Assembly: GCA_964344935.1 (NCBI GenBank)
Contig: CAYFPL010000004.1
Location: forward strand, 504,282-568,281
Direction: 5' to 3'
From: GCA-2731375 sp964344935
GTDB lineage: Bacteria; Pseudomonadota; Alphaproteobacteria; GCA-2731375
Length of the DNA: 64,000 nt
The translations under genes and the position numbers were made by a program. The notes under the pieces were generated by a model. The model had not been told where the DNA came from and ran no database searches. It saw only the letters and a list, made by a program, of their open reading frames with translations. The first letter of the stretch is position 1. Each line of letters starts with the position of its first letter. Below are positions 17,233 through 24,688 of this stretch, in pieces.

Positions 17233-18227
17233 TGCAGGCCGAAGATATTCATCATGTGGCCGCCGTCGGCGCTGGTCGCATGGGCCGGGGGATCGCCCAT
17301 GTTTTTGCCTACGCGGGCTATGACGTCACGCTTGTGGACGCCAAGCCCCGCGTCGCACATGAACATGATCAGCTTTTGGCGGAAGCCAGGGCGGAAATCG
17401 AAGGCAACCTAACGGCCCTTGCTGAACTGGGGGTTTTCAATGGCGAACTGATCGCGGATATGCTGACGCGAATTCGCCTCACTGCGGACCTAGGCGATTT
17501 GGCGGACGCGGATCTGATCTTTGAAGGCGTCACGGAAACCATGGAGGCCAAGGAGCAAACATTCCGCGCCCTTTCGGGTGTTGTCGGAGCCGATACCATT
17601 GTTGCCTCCACCACCTCGACCTTGCCGGTGGATCAACTTGCGGCCTACATCAGCGGGCCAGAGCGGTTTCTCAATGCCCATTGGCTGAACCCGGCCTATT
17701 TGATTCCATTGGTTGAAGTCAGTCCCGGCGCGGCGACGGATCAGGCTGTGGTTCAGGCGGTGCGGGAAATACTGGAACGGGCCGGCAAGGTTCCGGTGAT
17801 CTGCGCACCTACGCCAGGATACATTATTCCCCGTATTCAGGCCGTGGCCATGAATGAAGCCGCCCGCATGGTCGAGGAGGGGGTGGCCAGCGCCGAAGAT
17901 ATCGACAAAGCCATCCGCACTGGCTTTGGGCCGCGCTATGCCACCATGGGATTGTTGGAGTTCGTCGATGTGGGCGGCGGCGACATTCTCTATCATGCCT
18001 CGCGCTATCTGGCGGAAAACTTGAAGTCAGACCGCTATTCTTCACCCCAGAACGTACTCGACAACATGGCCCAGGGACGCAATGGCCTGCGCGACGGCAA
18101 GGGCTTTTATGATTTTGAAAGCATGGACGTGCCCGCCTATCAGCGCGACCAGATGGCCCGGTTCGTGGCTTTATTCGGACACTTGGATCTGTTGCCGCCG
18201 CCGGGCAAGAGAAATGCGGACAATTAA
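17232..18227 (+). CDS. 3-hydroxyacyl-CoA dehydrogenase family protein (short form)
   Basis: A 331-residue NAD-dependent dehydrogenase of the 3-hydroxyacyl-CoA/L-carnitine/L-gulonate group. AAVGAGRMGRGIAHVFAYAG binds the nucleotide, DADLIFEGVTETMEAKEQTF and ASTTSTLPVDQLA follow, and NAHWLNPAYLIPLVEV holds the catalytic His where beta-oxidation enzymes read GLHFFNP. The end carries GRNGLRDGKGFYDF. Operon position behind the opine-dehydrogenase-like and PLP genes suggests a dedicated small-molecule step (for example carnitine-like or hydroxyacid oxidation) and not general beta-oxidation. Start overlaps the previous stop. Confidence 0.9.
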   Translation: MQAEDIHHVAAVGAGRMGRGIAHVFAYAGYDVTLVDAKPRVAHEHDQLLAEARAEIEGNLTALAELGVFNGELIADMLTRIRLTADLGDLADADLIFEGVTETMEAKEQTFRALSGVVGADTIVASTTSTLPVDQLAAYISGPERFLNAHWLNPAYLIPLVEVSPGAATDQAVVQAVREILERAGKVPVICAPTPGYIIPRIQAVAMNEAARMVEEGVASAEDIDKAIRTGFGPRYATMGLLEFVDVGGGDILYHASRYLAENLKSDRYSSPQNVLDNMAQGRNGLRDGKGFYDFESMDVPAYQRDQMARFVALFGHLDLLPPPGKRNADN

Positions 18228-18640
18228 GCCGCGATCTCCCGATGCCAGGATGCAGCAATCCGGAAGGCTTTGCGCATGAGGCGCTGCTCAATGCCTTGGT
18301 AATGGTAGGGGGGTGTCACATAAAGCCACTTCATCGCCACATCGCCCTGTGGCGTGACCCAAAGGAGTAGGCAACCGACGGCGGTTTCGCCACTACGCGC
18401 GATCAGCAGGCAGCCGCTCCAAGGTCCAGAACCATCGTGGCGCAGATAGGAAGTAGATACGCCGACGCCCGGACCGCTTTCGTGGCAAGGACTTTCCCGT
18501 TCGCTTGCCCGCAACAAGGGCATGGCGGCGCAAAAATCGGCAAATCCGTCTGCCAGCTTGATGGTGATCTGGGTCGCCCCGTCTTTGGCTTGTGACGATA
18601 GCCCCGTGACTGGATGAAAGTTTCTTGCATTGGAAGTCAT
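18224..18640 (-). CDS. GNAT-like acetyltransferase, small
   Basis: A protein of about 138 residues whose second half reads SGCLLIARSGETAVGCLLLW, VAMKWLYVTPPYHYQGIEQRLMRKAF, the beta-4/beta-5 and acetyl-CoA-binding region of GNAT acetyltransferases. The usual Q/RxxGxG/A loop is only approximate (YHYQGIEQRL). Start is uncertain: ATG at 18640 (GGGG upstream), ATG at 18664 or TTG at 18685 are all in frame. Its stop overlaps that of the converging hydroxyacyl-CoA dehydrogenase gene by four bases. Acceptor unknown. Confidence 0.62.
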   Translation of the reverse strand: MTSNARNFHPVTGLSSQAKDGATQITIKLADGFADFCAAMPLLRASERESPCHESGPGVGVSTSYLRHDGSGPWSGCLLIARSGETAVGCLLLWVTPQGDVAMKWLYVTPPYHYQGIEQRLMRKAFRIAASWHREIAA

Positions 18641-18816
18641 GATCGACAGCCCCGACCGTTGCATTGATGCATCCGATGTCCTCAAAACCGTGTACGCGGC
18701 TTTCGGATGCGTTGGAGGCTCCTATTTATGCGGTCGAAGCGTCAGGCATATTTCCAATTCAGCGTGAACTGGTAACAATTGTTTCCGTCTGGCGACGATT
18801 TGGCGAAATCCTTGGA

Positions 18817-18921
18817 TTAACCCAGCGCATGAACCAGACTCAGCAACGCGAGCCAAATCAGAAAACCGCCAGCAGTCGTATAGAGCGTCGGTATCAGAGG
18901 CATTGGTTTGCGAGATGGCAT
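18817..18921 (-). CDS. Small single-pass membrane peptide, 34 residues
   Basis: A short frame in an otherwise empty 440-base stretch (18641-19084). The ATG at 18921 is preceded by a good AGGAG site, 8 bases spaced. The product begins MPSRKPMPLIP, basic and polar, then a hydrophobic span of about 17 residues (AGGFLIWLALLSLVHALG at the C-terminus) that would cross the membrane once with the N-terminus inside. No homologue is recalled. The AGGAG site and the clean charge/hydrophobicity layout are the arguments for it; it could still be chance. Apart from this frame I see nothing supported in 18641-19084. Confidence 0.5.
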   Translation of the reverse strand: MPSRKPMPLIPTLYTTAGGFLIWLALLSLVHALG

Positions 18922-19084
18922 TGTTCGTCTCCTATCCTGTTAATAGATAGTTAATGGCTGGCGTAGCGCGCCTAAGTGAGAAAAGTCACGTCGTGGGCGA
19001 TTTTTGTCGTTTGATAGACATGCATTGGGAATTGGCGAAAGCCTGATAAAATGCGGCACAGCAGATATTCTGGAGGGTACTTCC

Positions 19085-19429
19085 ATGGTCATCACCATCG
19101 TTCAAATTCCCCGCAATGGACCGAAACCGGATAAGCAGACCGCGATTGCCGGCGCAAAGAACAGTGCGCCCATCTATCGCGAGGTTAAAGGTTTGATCCG
19201 AAAGGATTATTTGAACGGTGAGGATGGCGGCGGCGGGGTTTATCTCTGGGAATCCAGGGAGGCGGCCGAAGCCTGGTTCAACGATGAATGGTGGGGTTGG
19301 ATTGAAGAGCGGTTCGGGGCGCGGCCCACGTTGACCTATTTCGATCATTACCTAACGGTAGACAATGCCGCTGGTGAAGTGCGGGTCGACGGCGAAGCAA
19401 TCGTGCTTCCAGAACAGGCCGCGGAATAG
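19085..19429 (+). CDS. YdhR-like monooxygenase/ABM-fold protein
   Basis: A 114-residue protein resembling the dimeric alpha-beta-barrel YdhR family, proposed monooxygenases acting on aromatic compounds without a cofactor. VITIVQIPRN, APIYREVKGLIRKDYL and GGVYLWESREAAEAWFNDEWW follow the family pattern. The ATG at 19085 has GGAGG upstream; the longer frame to 19004 is unsupported. Monocistronic between the small membrane-peptide region and a short converging gene. Catalytic role in this family is weakly established, so only the fold is confident. Confidence 0.82.
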   Translation: MVITIVQIPRNGPKPDKQTAIAGAKNSAPIYREVKGLIRKDYLNGEDGGGGVYLWESREAAEAWFNDEWWGWIEERFGARPTLTYFDHYLTVDNAAGEVRVDGEAIVLPEQAAE

Positions 19430-19450
19430 TCCTTGTCGATTTAGTTCTTA

Positions 19451-19654
19451 TTAGTAGAACGGGGCAGGGCGCCCTCCCAACCAATATTCGATCGTATCCT
19501 CCAGCCCCAAAACGGCGGATAACACCCGTTCTTCTATGTCTTGGCTGATGGCTAGGATTTGGGTGGTGATGCCCAGGGCATGGGCGGTCAATAGGAATGC
19601 TGCCGCCAAAAAGACACTGGTGACCGTGTTGTTGCTGTGTCGTCGCAAAAGCAT
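19451..19654 (-). CDS. Small hypothetical protein with N-terminal membrane segment
   Basis: A 67-residue frame beginning with two Arg and a His, then a hydrophobic span of about 17 residues (SVFLAAAFLLTAHALGI), then a short polar, acidic C-terminal part ending WLGGRPAPFY. This fits a membrane-anchored or secreted small protein. It diverges from the TetR gene and starts about 20 bases from a perfect inverted repeat, so it may be a target of that regulator. No homologue recognised; translation signals are weak. Confidence 0.45.
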   Translation of the reverse strand: MLLRRHSNNTVTSVFLAAAFLLTAHALGITTQILAISQDIEERVLSAVLGLEDTIEYWLGGRPAPFY

Positions 19655-19671
19655 TTCGACTGGCCTTTTCT

Positions 19672-19688
19672 ATTGAACATCGTTCAAT
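19672..19688. promoter_or_regulatory. Likely TetR operator, 17-bp inverted repeat
   Basis: ATTGAACATCGTTCAAT is a perfect 7-bp inverted repeat with a 3-base spacer. It lies between the divergent small gene (start 19654) and the TetR gene (start 19756). TTGAAC/GTTCAA half-sites of this kind are common operators of TetR/AcrR autoregulators, so it is probably bound by the adjacent regulator. Inference from sequence and position only. Confidence 0.6.
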
Positions 19689-19755
19689 TACAACATATAT
19701 TCTTGATCATGGCGTTCAAGGCCCAGGCTGGGGTTTTTTTGCAGGAGGCGACAAC

Positions 19756-20373
19756 ATGGCACGCAGATACGATCACAGCCGCGAAGAATTGCGGGGACTT
19801 GCCCTAGTCGCGACGCGGACGATCGTGGCGCATGATGGCGTTGGTGCACTTTCCACACGCAAGGTAGCTAAGGAAATCGGCTATTCCGTCGGCACCATCT
19901 ATAACCTCTATGAAAACCTGGATGACTTGATCGTCCATTTGAATGCGGACACCCTCGACCGGCTGTTCAGTGATTTGGATGCCGTCGCCACTCAAGGCGT
20001 TCCGGAGACGGATCTGTTGAGTATGGCCGAGGCCTATATTGCCTTCACGCAAAGAAACCTCAATCTCTGGAACAGTCTGTTCGACCACCATTTGCCCCCG
20101 GGCCAGGAACTCCCCGATTGGTACGCCCCCAAGGTGGAGCGACTGCTGTCCTTGATCGAAAGGATCATCGCGCCTGAATTCACTGCCGCCGAAGTCCAGG
20201 AATGTCGCAATGCAGCCCGGGTATTGTGGAGCGCGCTGCACGGCATCTGCTCATTGGCCAGCGGTGAGAAGCTGGACATTGTCGCCTCGCAATCCGCCAA
20301 CGAAATGACGGCGCTGTTGGTTGGCAACTTCATGGCCGGCTTGCGGGTCAACAGGGATGGGAAGGGGCAATAA
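19756..20373 (+). CDS. TetR/AcrR family transcriptional regulator
   Basis: A 205-residue regulator. The N-terminal helix-turn-helix is clear: TRTIVAHDGVGALSTRKVAKEIGYSVGTIYNLYENLDDLI. The C-terminal part (SLFDHHLPPGQELPDWY, LIERIIAPEF, ARVLWSALHGICSLASG) is a ligand-binding TetR domain. A perfect inverted repeat lies upstream at 19672-19688. The stop is four bases from the start of the MFS-acyltransferase gene, so it likely represses its own transcript including that lipid gene, and perhaps the divergent small gene. A fatty-acid-like ligand would fit but is a guess. Confidence 0.93.
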   Translation: MARRYDHSREELRGLALVATRTIVAHDGVGALSTRKVAKEIGYSVGTIYNLYENLDDLIVHLNADTLDRLFSDLDAVATQGVPETDLLSMAEAYIAFTQRNLNLWNSLFDHHLPPGQELPDWYAPKVERLLSLIERIIAPEFTAAEVQECRNAARVLWSALHGICSLASGEKLDIVASQSANEMTALLVGNFMAGLRVNRDGKGQ

Positions 20374-20377
20374 GACC

Positions 20378-22294
20378 ATGAACAGGGAAGCAAAGGCCGA
20401 AACGCCCCAGGCAACCGAAGAGAACCAATTCAACCTATTGGCCAAGCGCAGGTTTCTGCCCTATTTCCTGACCCAATTCGCCGGTGCCTTCACCGACAAC
20501 GTCTACAAGAATGCTCTGATAATTTTGATTGCCTACACCGCCGTCACCGGCACAGCGGCGGATGCCAACCTGTTGATCAACCTCTGCGCCGGGCTTTTCA
20601 TCCTGCCATTCTTCCTGTTCTCCGCCACTGCTGGCCAGATCGCGGAAAAATTCGAAAAGGCCCGGCTGATGCGTCTGATCAAGCTGTGCGAAGTGGGCAT
20701 CATGTGCGCAGGGGCGGCCGCATTCGTCCTGGGGAATATCCCAGTCTTGATGGTGATCCTATTCCTCATGGGAACGCAATCCACATTCTTTGGGCCTGTG
20801 AAGTACTCTATCCTGCCCCAGCATCTGAAGCCGGAAGAGCTGATCGGCGGCAACGGTTTGGTGGAGATGGGCACGTTTGTCGCCATATTGCTGGGCACCA
20901 TGACCGGCGGTTTATTGATCGCCATTGACGGCAGCGGTCCTCTTCTGACCGGCGCCGTCGTGATCGTCTGCGCCGTTATGGGTTGGTTCGCCAGCCGCCA
21001 TATTCCGCCGGCGCCGGCCAATGCACCGGAATTGAAGATCAACTGGAACCCCGTGAGTGAAACCTGGCGTATCCTCAAGATCGCTGGGGAGAAACGGGCG
21101 GTTTTCCAGTCGATCTTGGGTATTTCCTGGTTTTGGATGCTGGGCGCGGTGTATCTGACCCAATTCCCGAACTATGCCCGCTACACCTTGGGCGGCGACG
21201 AAAGTGTTGTGACCCTGCTGCTGGTGCTCTTCTCCTTTGGCGTCGGTGTCGGCTCGATCTTGTGCGAGCGCCTCTCGGGTCGCATGGTGGAACTCGGGCT
21301 GGTGCCGTTCGGCTCGATCGGCCTCAGCCTGTTCGGGTTCGATCTGTATTTCGCCGATCATCAGACCTGGAATGGAGATCTGGTAGGTGCCGGTGCCTTC
21401 CTGGCCGATGCCGGAAACTGGCGGGTCATCGTCGATCTGACCATGCTGGGGGTTTTCGGCGGTTTTTATATCGTACCCCTTTACGCCATCATCCAAAGCC
21501 GCTCGGAAGAGCGCCATCGCTCCCGTGTCATCGCCGCCAACAATATCCTCAATGCGCTGTTCATGGTGGGTTCGGCCGTGCTTGCCTTTGGTCTGCTAAG
21601 TTTGGGTCTGTCTATTCCAGAGCTGTTTCTGGTCATGGCCGCCCTGAACGTGGCGGTGGCGGTCTATATCTATACTTTGGTCCCCGAATTCCTCATGCGC
21701 TTCCTGGTCTGGATGCTGACCGCTGTGATGTACCGCATCAGCCGCGAGCATATGGAACGGATTCCCGAGGAAGGGCCGGCGCTTCTGGTCTGCAACCACG
21801 TCAGCTATGTAGACGCCATGGTTATTGCGGGATCTTGCCGCCGGCCGGTGCGCTTCGTCATGGATCATCGTATTTTCAAGACGCCCATCCTGAGTTTTAT
21901 TTTCCGCACCGCCGGTGCTGTGCCCATTGCGCCGCGCCGGGACGATCCGGATATCTACGAAGCCGCGTTCAAGAAGATCGCCGCTTACCTGCGCGACGAT
22001 GAGGTGGTCTGTATCTTCCCAGAAGGCATGCTGACCCGGGACGGGGAAATGAACGAATTCCGCCCCGGCGTCGAACGTATCCTGGCCGAAACGCCGGTGC
22101 CCGTCGTGCCCATGGGACTGTCCGGACTTTGGGGCAGCATGTTCAGCTTCATTGGCGGCAAGGCGTTCGACAAACTGCCACAACGCTTTCGTGCCCGCAT
22201 CAACTTGGCTATCGGCGAACCTATCTCACCCCAGTTGGCGACGGTTGGCCTTTTGAGCGATACCGTGGCCGGGTTGCGCGGTCCCGTCAGATAA
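20378..22294 (+). CDS. MFS transporter fused to 1-acylglycerol-3-phosphate acyltransferase
   Basis: A 638-residue inner-membrane protein. Residues about 30-430 form a 12-helix major facilitator of the LplT (lysophospholipid flippase) kind, beginning RRFLPYFLTQFAGAFTDNVYKNAL. After about residue 450 comes a PlsC acyltransferase domain with the NHVSYVD motif (NHxxxxD) near residue 475 and FPEGMLTRDG near residue 550. The combination would import lysophospholipid and re-acylate it. In the known Aas-type fusions an acyl-ACP synthetase domain follows; here the protein ends after PlsC, so acyl donor supply must come from elsewhere. It follows the TetR gene directly. The ATG at 20378 is chosen over an upstream in-frame one inside tetR. 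Confidence 0.9.
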   Translation: MNREAKAETPQATEENQFNLLAKRRFLPYFLTQFAGAFTDNVYKNALIILIAYTAVTGTAADANLLINLCAGLFILPFFLFSATAGQIAEKFEKARLMRLIKLCEVGIMCAGAAAFVLGNIPVLMVILFLMGTQSTFFGPVKYSILPQHLKPEELIGGNGLVEMGTFVAILLGTMTGGLLIAIDGSGPLLTGAVVIVCAVMGWFASRHIPPAPANAPELKINWNPVSETWRILKIAGEKRAVFQSILGISWFWMLGAVYLTQFPNYARYTLGGDESVVTLLLVLFSFGVGVGSILCERLSGRMVELGLVPFGSIGLSLFGFDLYFADHQTWNGDLVGAGAFLADAGNWRVIVDLTMLGVFGGFYIVPLYAIIQSRSEERHRSRVIAANNILNALFMVGSAVLAFGLLSLGLSIPELFLVMAALNVAVAVYIYTLVPEFLMRFLVWMLTAVMYRISREHMERIPEEGPALLVCNHVSYVDAMVIAGSCRRPVRFVMDHRIFKTPILSFIFRTAGAVPIAPRRDDPDIYEAAFKKIAAYLRDDEVVCIFPEGMLTRDGEMNEFRPGVERILAETPVPVVPMGLSGLWGSMFSFIGGKAFDKLPQRFRARINLAIGEPISPQLATVGLLSDTVAGLRGPVR

Positions 22295-22304
22295 CGGTGC
22301 GGCC

Positions 22305-22409
22305 TTAGAGCATCACGCATCTCATGAGATGCATAAAGATGCTCTAATCATTTGAAATAGATCAACTTTATGAGTTCAGATTGATTCAATCTGTACTCAT
22401 GTTGATCTA
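22305..22409. terminator. Two adjacent nested inverted repeats between convergent genes
   Basis: The first element has outer arms TTAGAGCATC (22305-22314) and GATGCTCTAA (22338-22347) around a perfect 16-bp palindrome (22317-22332). The second has outer arms TAGATCAAC (22358-22366) and GTTGATCTA (22401-22409), middle arms ATGAGT/ACTCAT, and inner arms AGATTGA/TCAATCT. Together they fill almost the whole gap between the convergent acyltransferase and winged-helix genes, the last arm covering the latter's stop codon. A bidirectional terminator is likely; the form also resembles dispersed bipalindromic repeats of alphaproteobacteria. Confidence 0.6.
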
Positions 22410-22739
22410 GTCGTCCAGGCGCCAGCGATATCCAAAACGGGGGTAATTCTGGATTTCGTCGAAGTCTGGATCAATTTCGCGGAATTTTTGCCGGATGCGC
22501 TTGATGAAGGCGCGGACGTTGACCTGATAGCCTTCGCTCCCCACGCCGGCCGAGAAACCACTGCCGCGAACCAGGTCATAGAGGCATCTGTACTGCATGT
22601 CCCGGCCTGGTTCCTGGGCCAAGCGTTCCACAATGGCGTATTCGCGCAGGGTTAGTGAAACTTCGCGCCCTTTCCAACAGGCACGGTGACGTTCCGGATA
22701 CAAATCCAACGGCCCTCGACGCAGGATTTCCGTAGGCAT
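22407..22739 (-). CDS. Stand-alone ChvI-like winged-helix DNA-binding protein
   Basis: A 110-residue protein consisting only of the OmpR/PhoB-type effector domain: LTLREYAIVERLAQEPGRDM, YRCLYDLVRGSGF, VNVRAFIKRIRQKFREIDPDFDEIQNYPRFGYRW. The last segment closely follows the C-terminal end of the ChvI response regulator of rhizobia. No receiver domain precedes it, and the sequence upstream (22740-22959) does not encode one in any frame. The ATG at 22739 has GAGGGA upstream; an earlier in-frame ATG at 22775 has none. It presumably binds DNA without direct phosphorylation control. No histidine kinase is adjacent. Confidence 0.82.
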   Translation of the reverse strand: MPTEILRRGPLDLYPERHRACWKGREVSLTLREYAIVERLAQEPGRDMQYRCLYDLVRGSGFSAGVGSEGYQVNVRAFIKRIRQKFREIDPDFDEIQNYPRFGYRWRLDD

Positions 22740-22959
22740 ATAGAATTTTTCCCTCGAAGGACCGTTTGGCTGCATCGGCAGTCAAAAAGGCCCTCAATTC
22801 GGAGTGGCCGGCGCCTTTTGCAAACCGTTTCGCCACTCATAGTGATCCGGCGCGTTCCTGCGAATCGGAGTATCTGATACAGATTCTTTACGAGAAGTCT
22901 TAACAATCTCTTGCGAACGGAATATCGCCCCCCTATGCAGGGGTGATAGGAGGACGAAC

Positions 22960-23301
22960 ATGCCGCCAAAAAGAAATCCCTTGCGCCTGAACAAGCTACA
23001 ACTAAAGACTTTGACCCTGTTTCAGGAACTGGCCCGCTCGCCAGAAACCTCCACAGCGCAGGGCGATGGCGGCTTCCTCATCACCTCCATTCCCCGGGCC
23101 CACGGCAACCACTTTCATCTTGGCGCTGGTGTCGTCATGGCGACCGATGCGACAGGCCTGGGAAATGAAAGTGTTTGGCGAGCATTGCAGCGTAAGGAAT
23201 TGATATTTAGTAATTTCCCAGCTGCGCTGGTTCTAACTGCCGCGGGGGCGGAATACGATACCGGCATGCGTGAAAGTATCGTCCACGGCAGCGACCATTA
23301 G
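22960..23301 (+). CDS. Conserved hypothetical protein
   Basis: A 113-residue protein with basic N-terminus (MPPKRNPLRLNKLQLKTLTLFQELARS) followed by a compact region GGFLITSIPRAHGNHFHLGAGVVMATDATGLGNESVWRALQRKEL. The pattern LITxIPxxHGNHFHxG, with closely spaced His residues, recalls small uncharacterised alphaproteobacterial proteins; the histidines could bind metal. A strong AGGAGG site precedes the ATG. It is divergent from the ChvI-like regulator, sharing 220 bases of regulatory DNA, which makes regulation by that protein possible. No signal peptide or membrane segment. Confidence 0.75.
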   Translation: MPPKRNPLRLNKLQLKTLTLFQELARSPETSTAQGDGGFLITSIPRAHGNHFHLGAGVVMATDATGLGNESVWRALQRKELIFSNFPAALVLTAAGAEYDTGMRESIVHGSDH

Positions 23302-23313
23302 AGCGGCCCTCGC

Positions 23314-24498
23314 TTACATAAAGATGGTGTCCGCATCCAGATCCAGCATGAAACGTCCGACTGTCTCGTAATTTGTCGCGCGGCCCTGGACTTGCTGCGA
23401 GACGGCATGGATATCCCGGAAACGCCGCTCGAACGGCTCGCCGTCAAAGATTGCCGTTGAACCGGCCATGCGATAGATCTGCTCCACCACCTCCGTCGCT
23501 TCATTGATGGCATAGGTAGTGGCCAGGCGGATGCGGGCCCGGTCGGCCATGCTCAAGACGCCCGTGCTATCCACCGTCTGCCAAATCTCGGTCAGAATGG
23601 CGTGCTTGTAGGCCCGGGCGGAACCGAGTTTGGCCTCCAGCTGCGCCAACTCGCTTTGAAAAACTGGACTTTCCCGCAGTGTGGTGCGGGCGGCGCGTGC
23701 CCGTTTCTCCATGCCAAGGGCCAATAAATCGTCGAATGCGCTTTGCGCGATGCCAAGTGCCACAGAAGAAAACACCGAGGCGTAGACGGTAGTCGTGGGA
23801 AAGCGGAACAGGGTGGTGTCAACCTGACGTTCTGCCTCGGTCTCCCTGTCCACGGTCAGACCTTCGGGAATGAACAAGTTTTCGACTGTATAGCCCTCGC
23901 TGCGCGTGCCGCGCAGGCCCATCACATACCAATCATCTGCCATTTCCGCCTGATCGCGGGGAAACAGCGCGGTGCGGTTGGCCTGCCGTCCGTTAGCGCC
24001 CATGCGGGGGCTGCCGTCGGCCTCGAACACCTTGCTGTGGCCGCCCAACCAGGTGGCGTGGTGGCTGCCGGAGGCGAAGCGCCAGGTGCCGCTGACCAGA
24101 TAACCGCCCTCCGTCGCCGTCAATGTTCCCTGAACGCCGGCGCCCCAGGCCAGGACCGCCTCCCTGGGATCGAAGACTTCCCGGGCTGGCGCTTCATCCA
24201 TGAATGCGGCGGACATGGCGCAGCCAAAAGCCTGGCCCAGGCACCAGGCGGCGGATGCGTCGGCTCCGGCGATAATTTCCGCGACTTCCGCCAACTGGGG
24301 CAGCGGCAGTTCCGCGCCATCATGGCGGGTGGGCAGGGTCAGGCGAAACAGCTTGGCATCGTGCATGGCGTCCAGGACGTGCGGTATCAGGGCCCGTTCA
24401 TCTTCGATCTGGGCCGTTGCCTCGCGCAGGACAGGGGCGATTTCGCGCGCCTTTTGCAGAACCGCCTCGGTGGACGAAACGCTGGTATAACTCGACAT
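23314..24498 (-). CDS. Acyl-CoA dehydrogenase-fold flavin monooxygenase-like protein
   Basis: A 394-residue acyl-CoA dehydrogenase-fold protein of the group that includes DszC and two-component hydroxylases (HsaA/HpaB-like). AQIEDERALIPHVLDAM, LTLPTRHDGAELPLPQLAEVAEIIAGADASAAW and the C-terminal FDGEPFERRFRDIHAVSQQVQG with its RDIH...Q pattern point to flavin monooxygenation rather than acyl-CoA oxidation; the IYEGTS catalytic Glu motif of true dehydrogenases is absent. It would need a separate flavin reductase, none of which is adjacent. It is divergent from the hydrolase gene at 24689, across a structured 190-base intergenic region. Confidence 0.83.
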   Translation of the reverse strand: MSSYTSVSSTEAVLQKAREIAPVLREATAQIEDERALIPHVLDAMHDAKLFRLTLPTRHDGAELPLPQLAEVAEIIAGADASAAWCLGQAFGCAMSAAFMDEAPAREVFDPREAVLAWGAGVQGTLTATEGGYLVSGTWRFASGSHHATWLGGHSKVFEADGSPRMGANGRQANRTALFPRDQAEMADDWYVMGLRGTRSEGYTVENLFIPEGLTVDRETEAERQVDTTLFRFPTTTVYASVFSSVALGIAQSAFDDLLALGMEKRARAARTTLRESPVFQSELAQLEAKLGSARAYKHAILTEIWQTVDSTGVLSMADRARIRLATTYAINEATEVVEQIYRMAGSTAIFDGEPFERRFRDIHAVSQQVQGRATNYETVGRFMLDLDADTIFM

Positions 24499-24538
24499 AT
24501 CGCTCCGCTCGATTGCCTTGAACAGTTTTTCTGATCTT

Positions 24539-24607
24539 AGCCTAGGGGGATATGCCCAAGCTGGGCAACGGGAAAGGTTTGCCCAGGCAGGGGAACTTTC
24601 CTAGGCT
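24539..24607. promoter_or_regulatory. Nested inverted-repeat element in a divergent promoter region
   Basis: Outer arms AGCCTAGG (24539-24546) and CCTAGGCT (24600-24607) enclose inner arms CTGGGCAA (24561-24568) and TTGCCCAG (24579-24586) with a 10-base loop; a competing GCCC/GGGC hairpin overlaps the inner arm. The element lies between divergent genes, ending 81 bases before the hydrolase ATG. It may be a cruciform/operator or a 5'-leader RNA structure. No known riboswitch family is recognised. Confidence 0.4.
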
Positions 24608-24688
24608 GCCATGACCTATTCTATCCTTCTTATCGATTGCTGATAGTCAAAGGCTGCCTGCAAATGGCCCAGTACAGAGTGGAAAGTC

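Noticed and set aside
18664..18954. 96-residue plus-strand frame
   Set aside because: No domain, odd composition, and it is opposite the small membrane peptide that has better translation signals.
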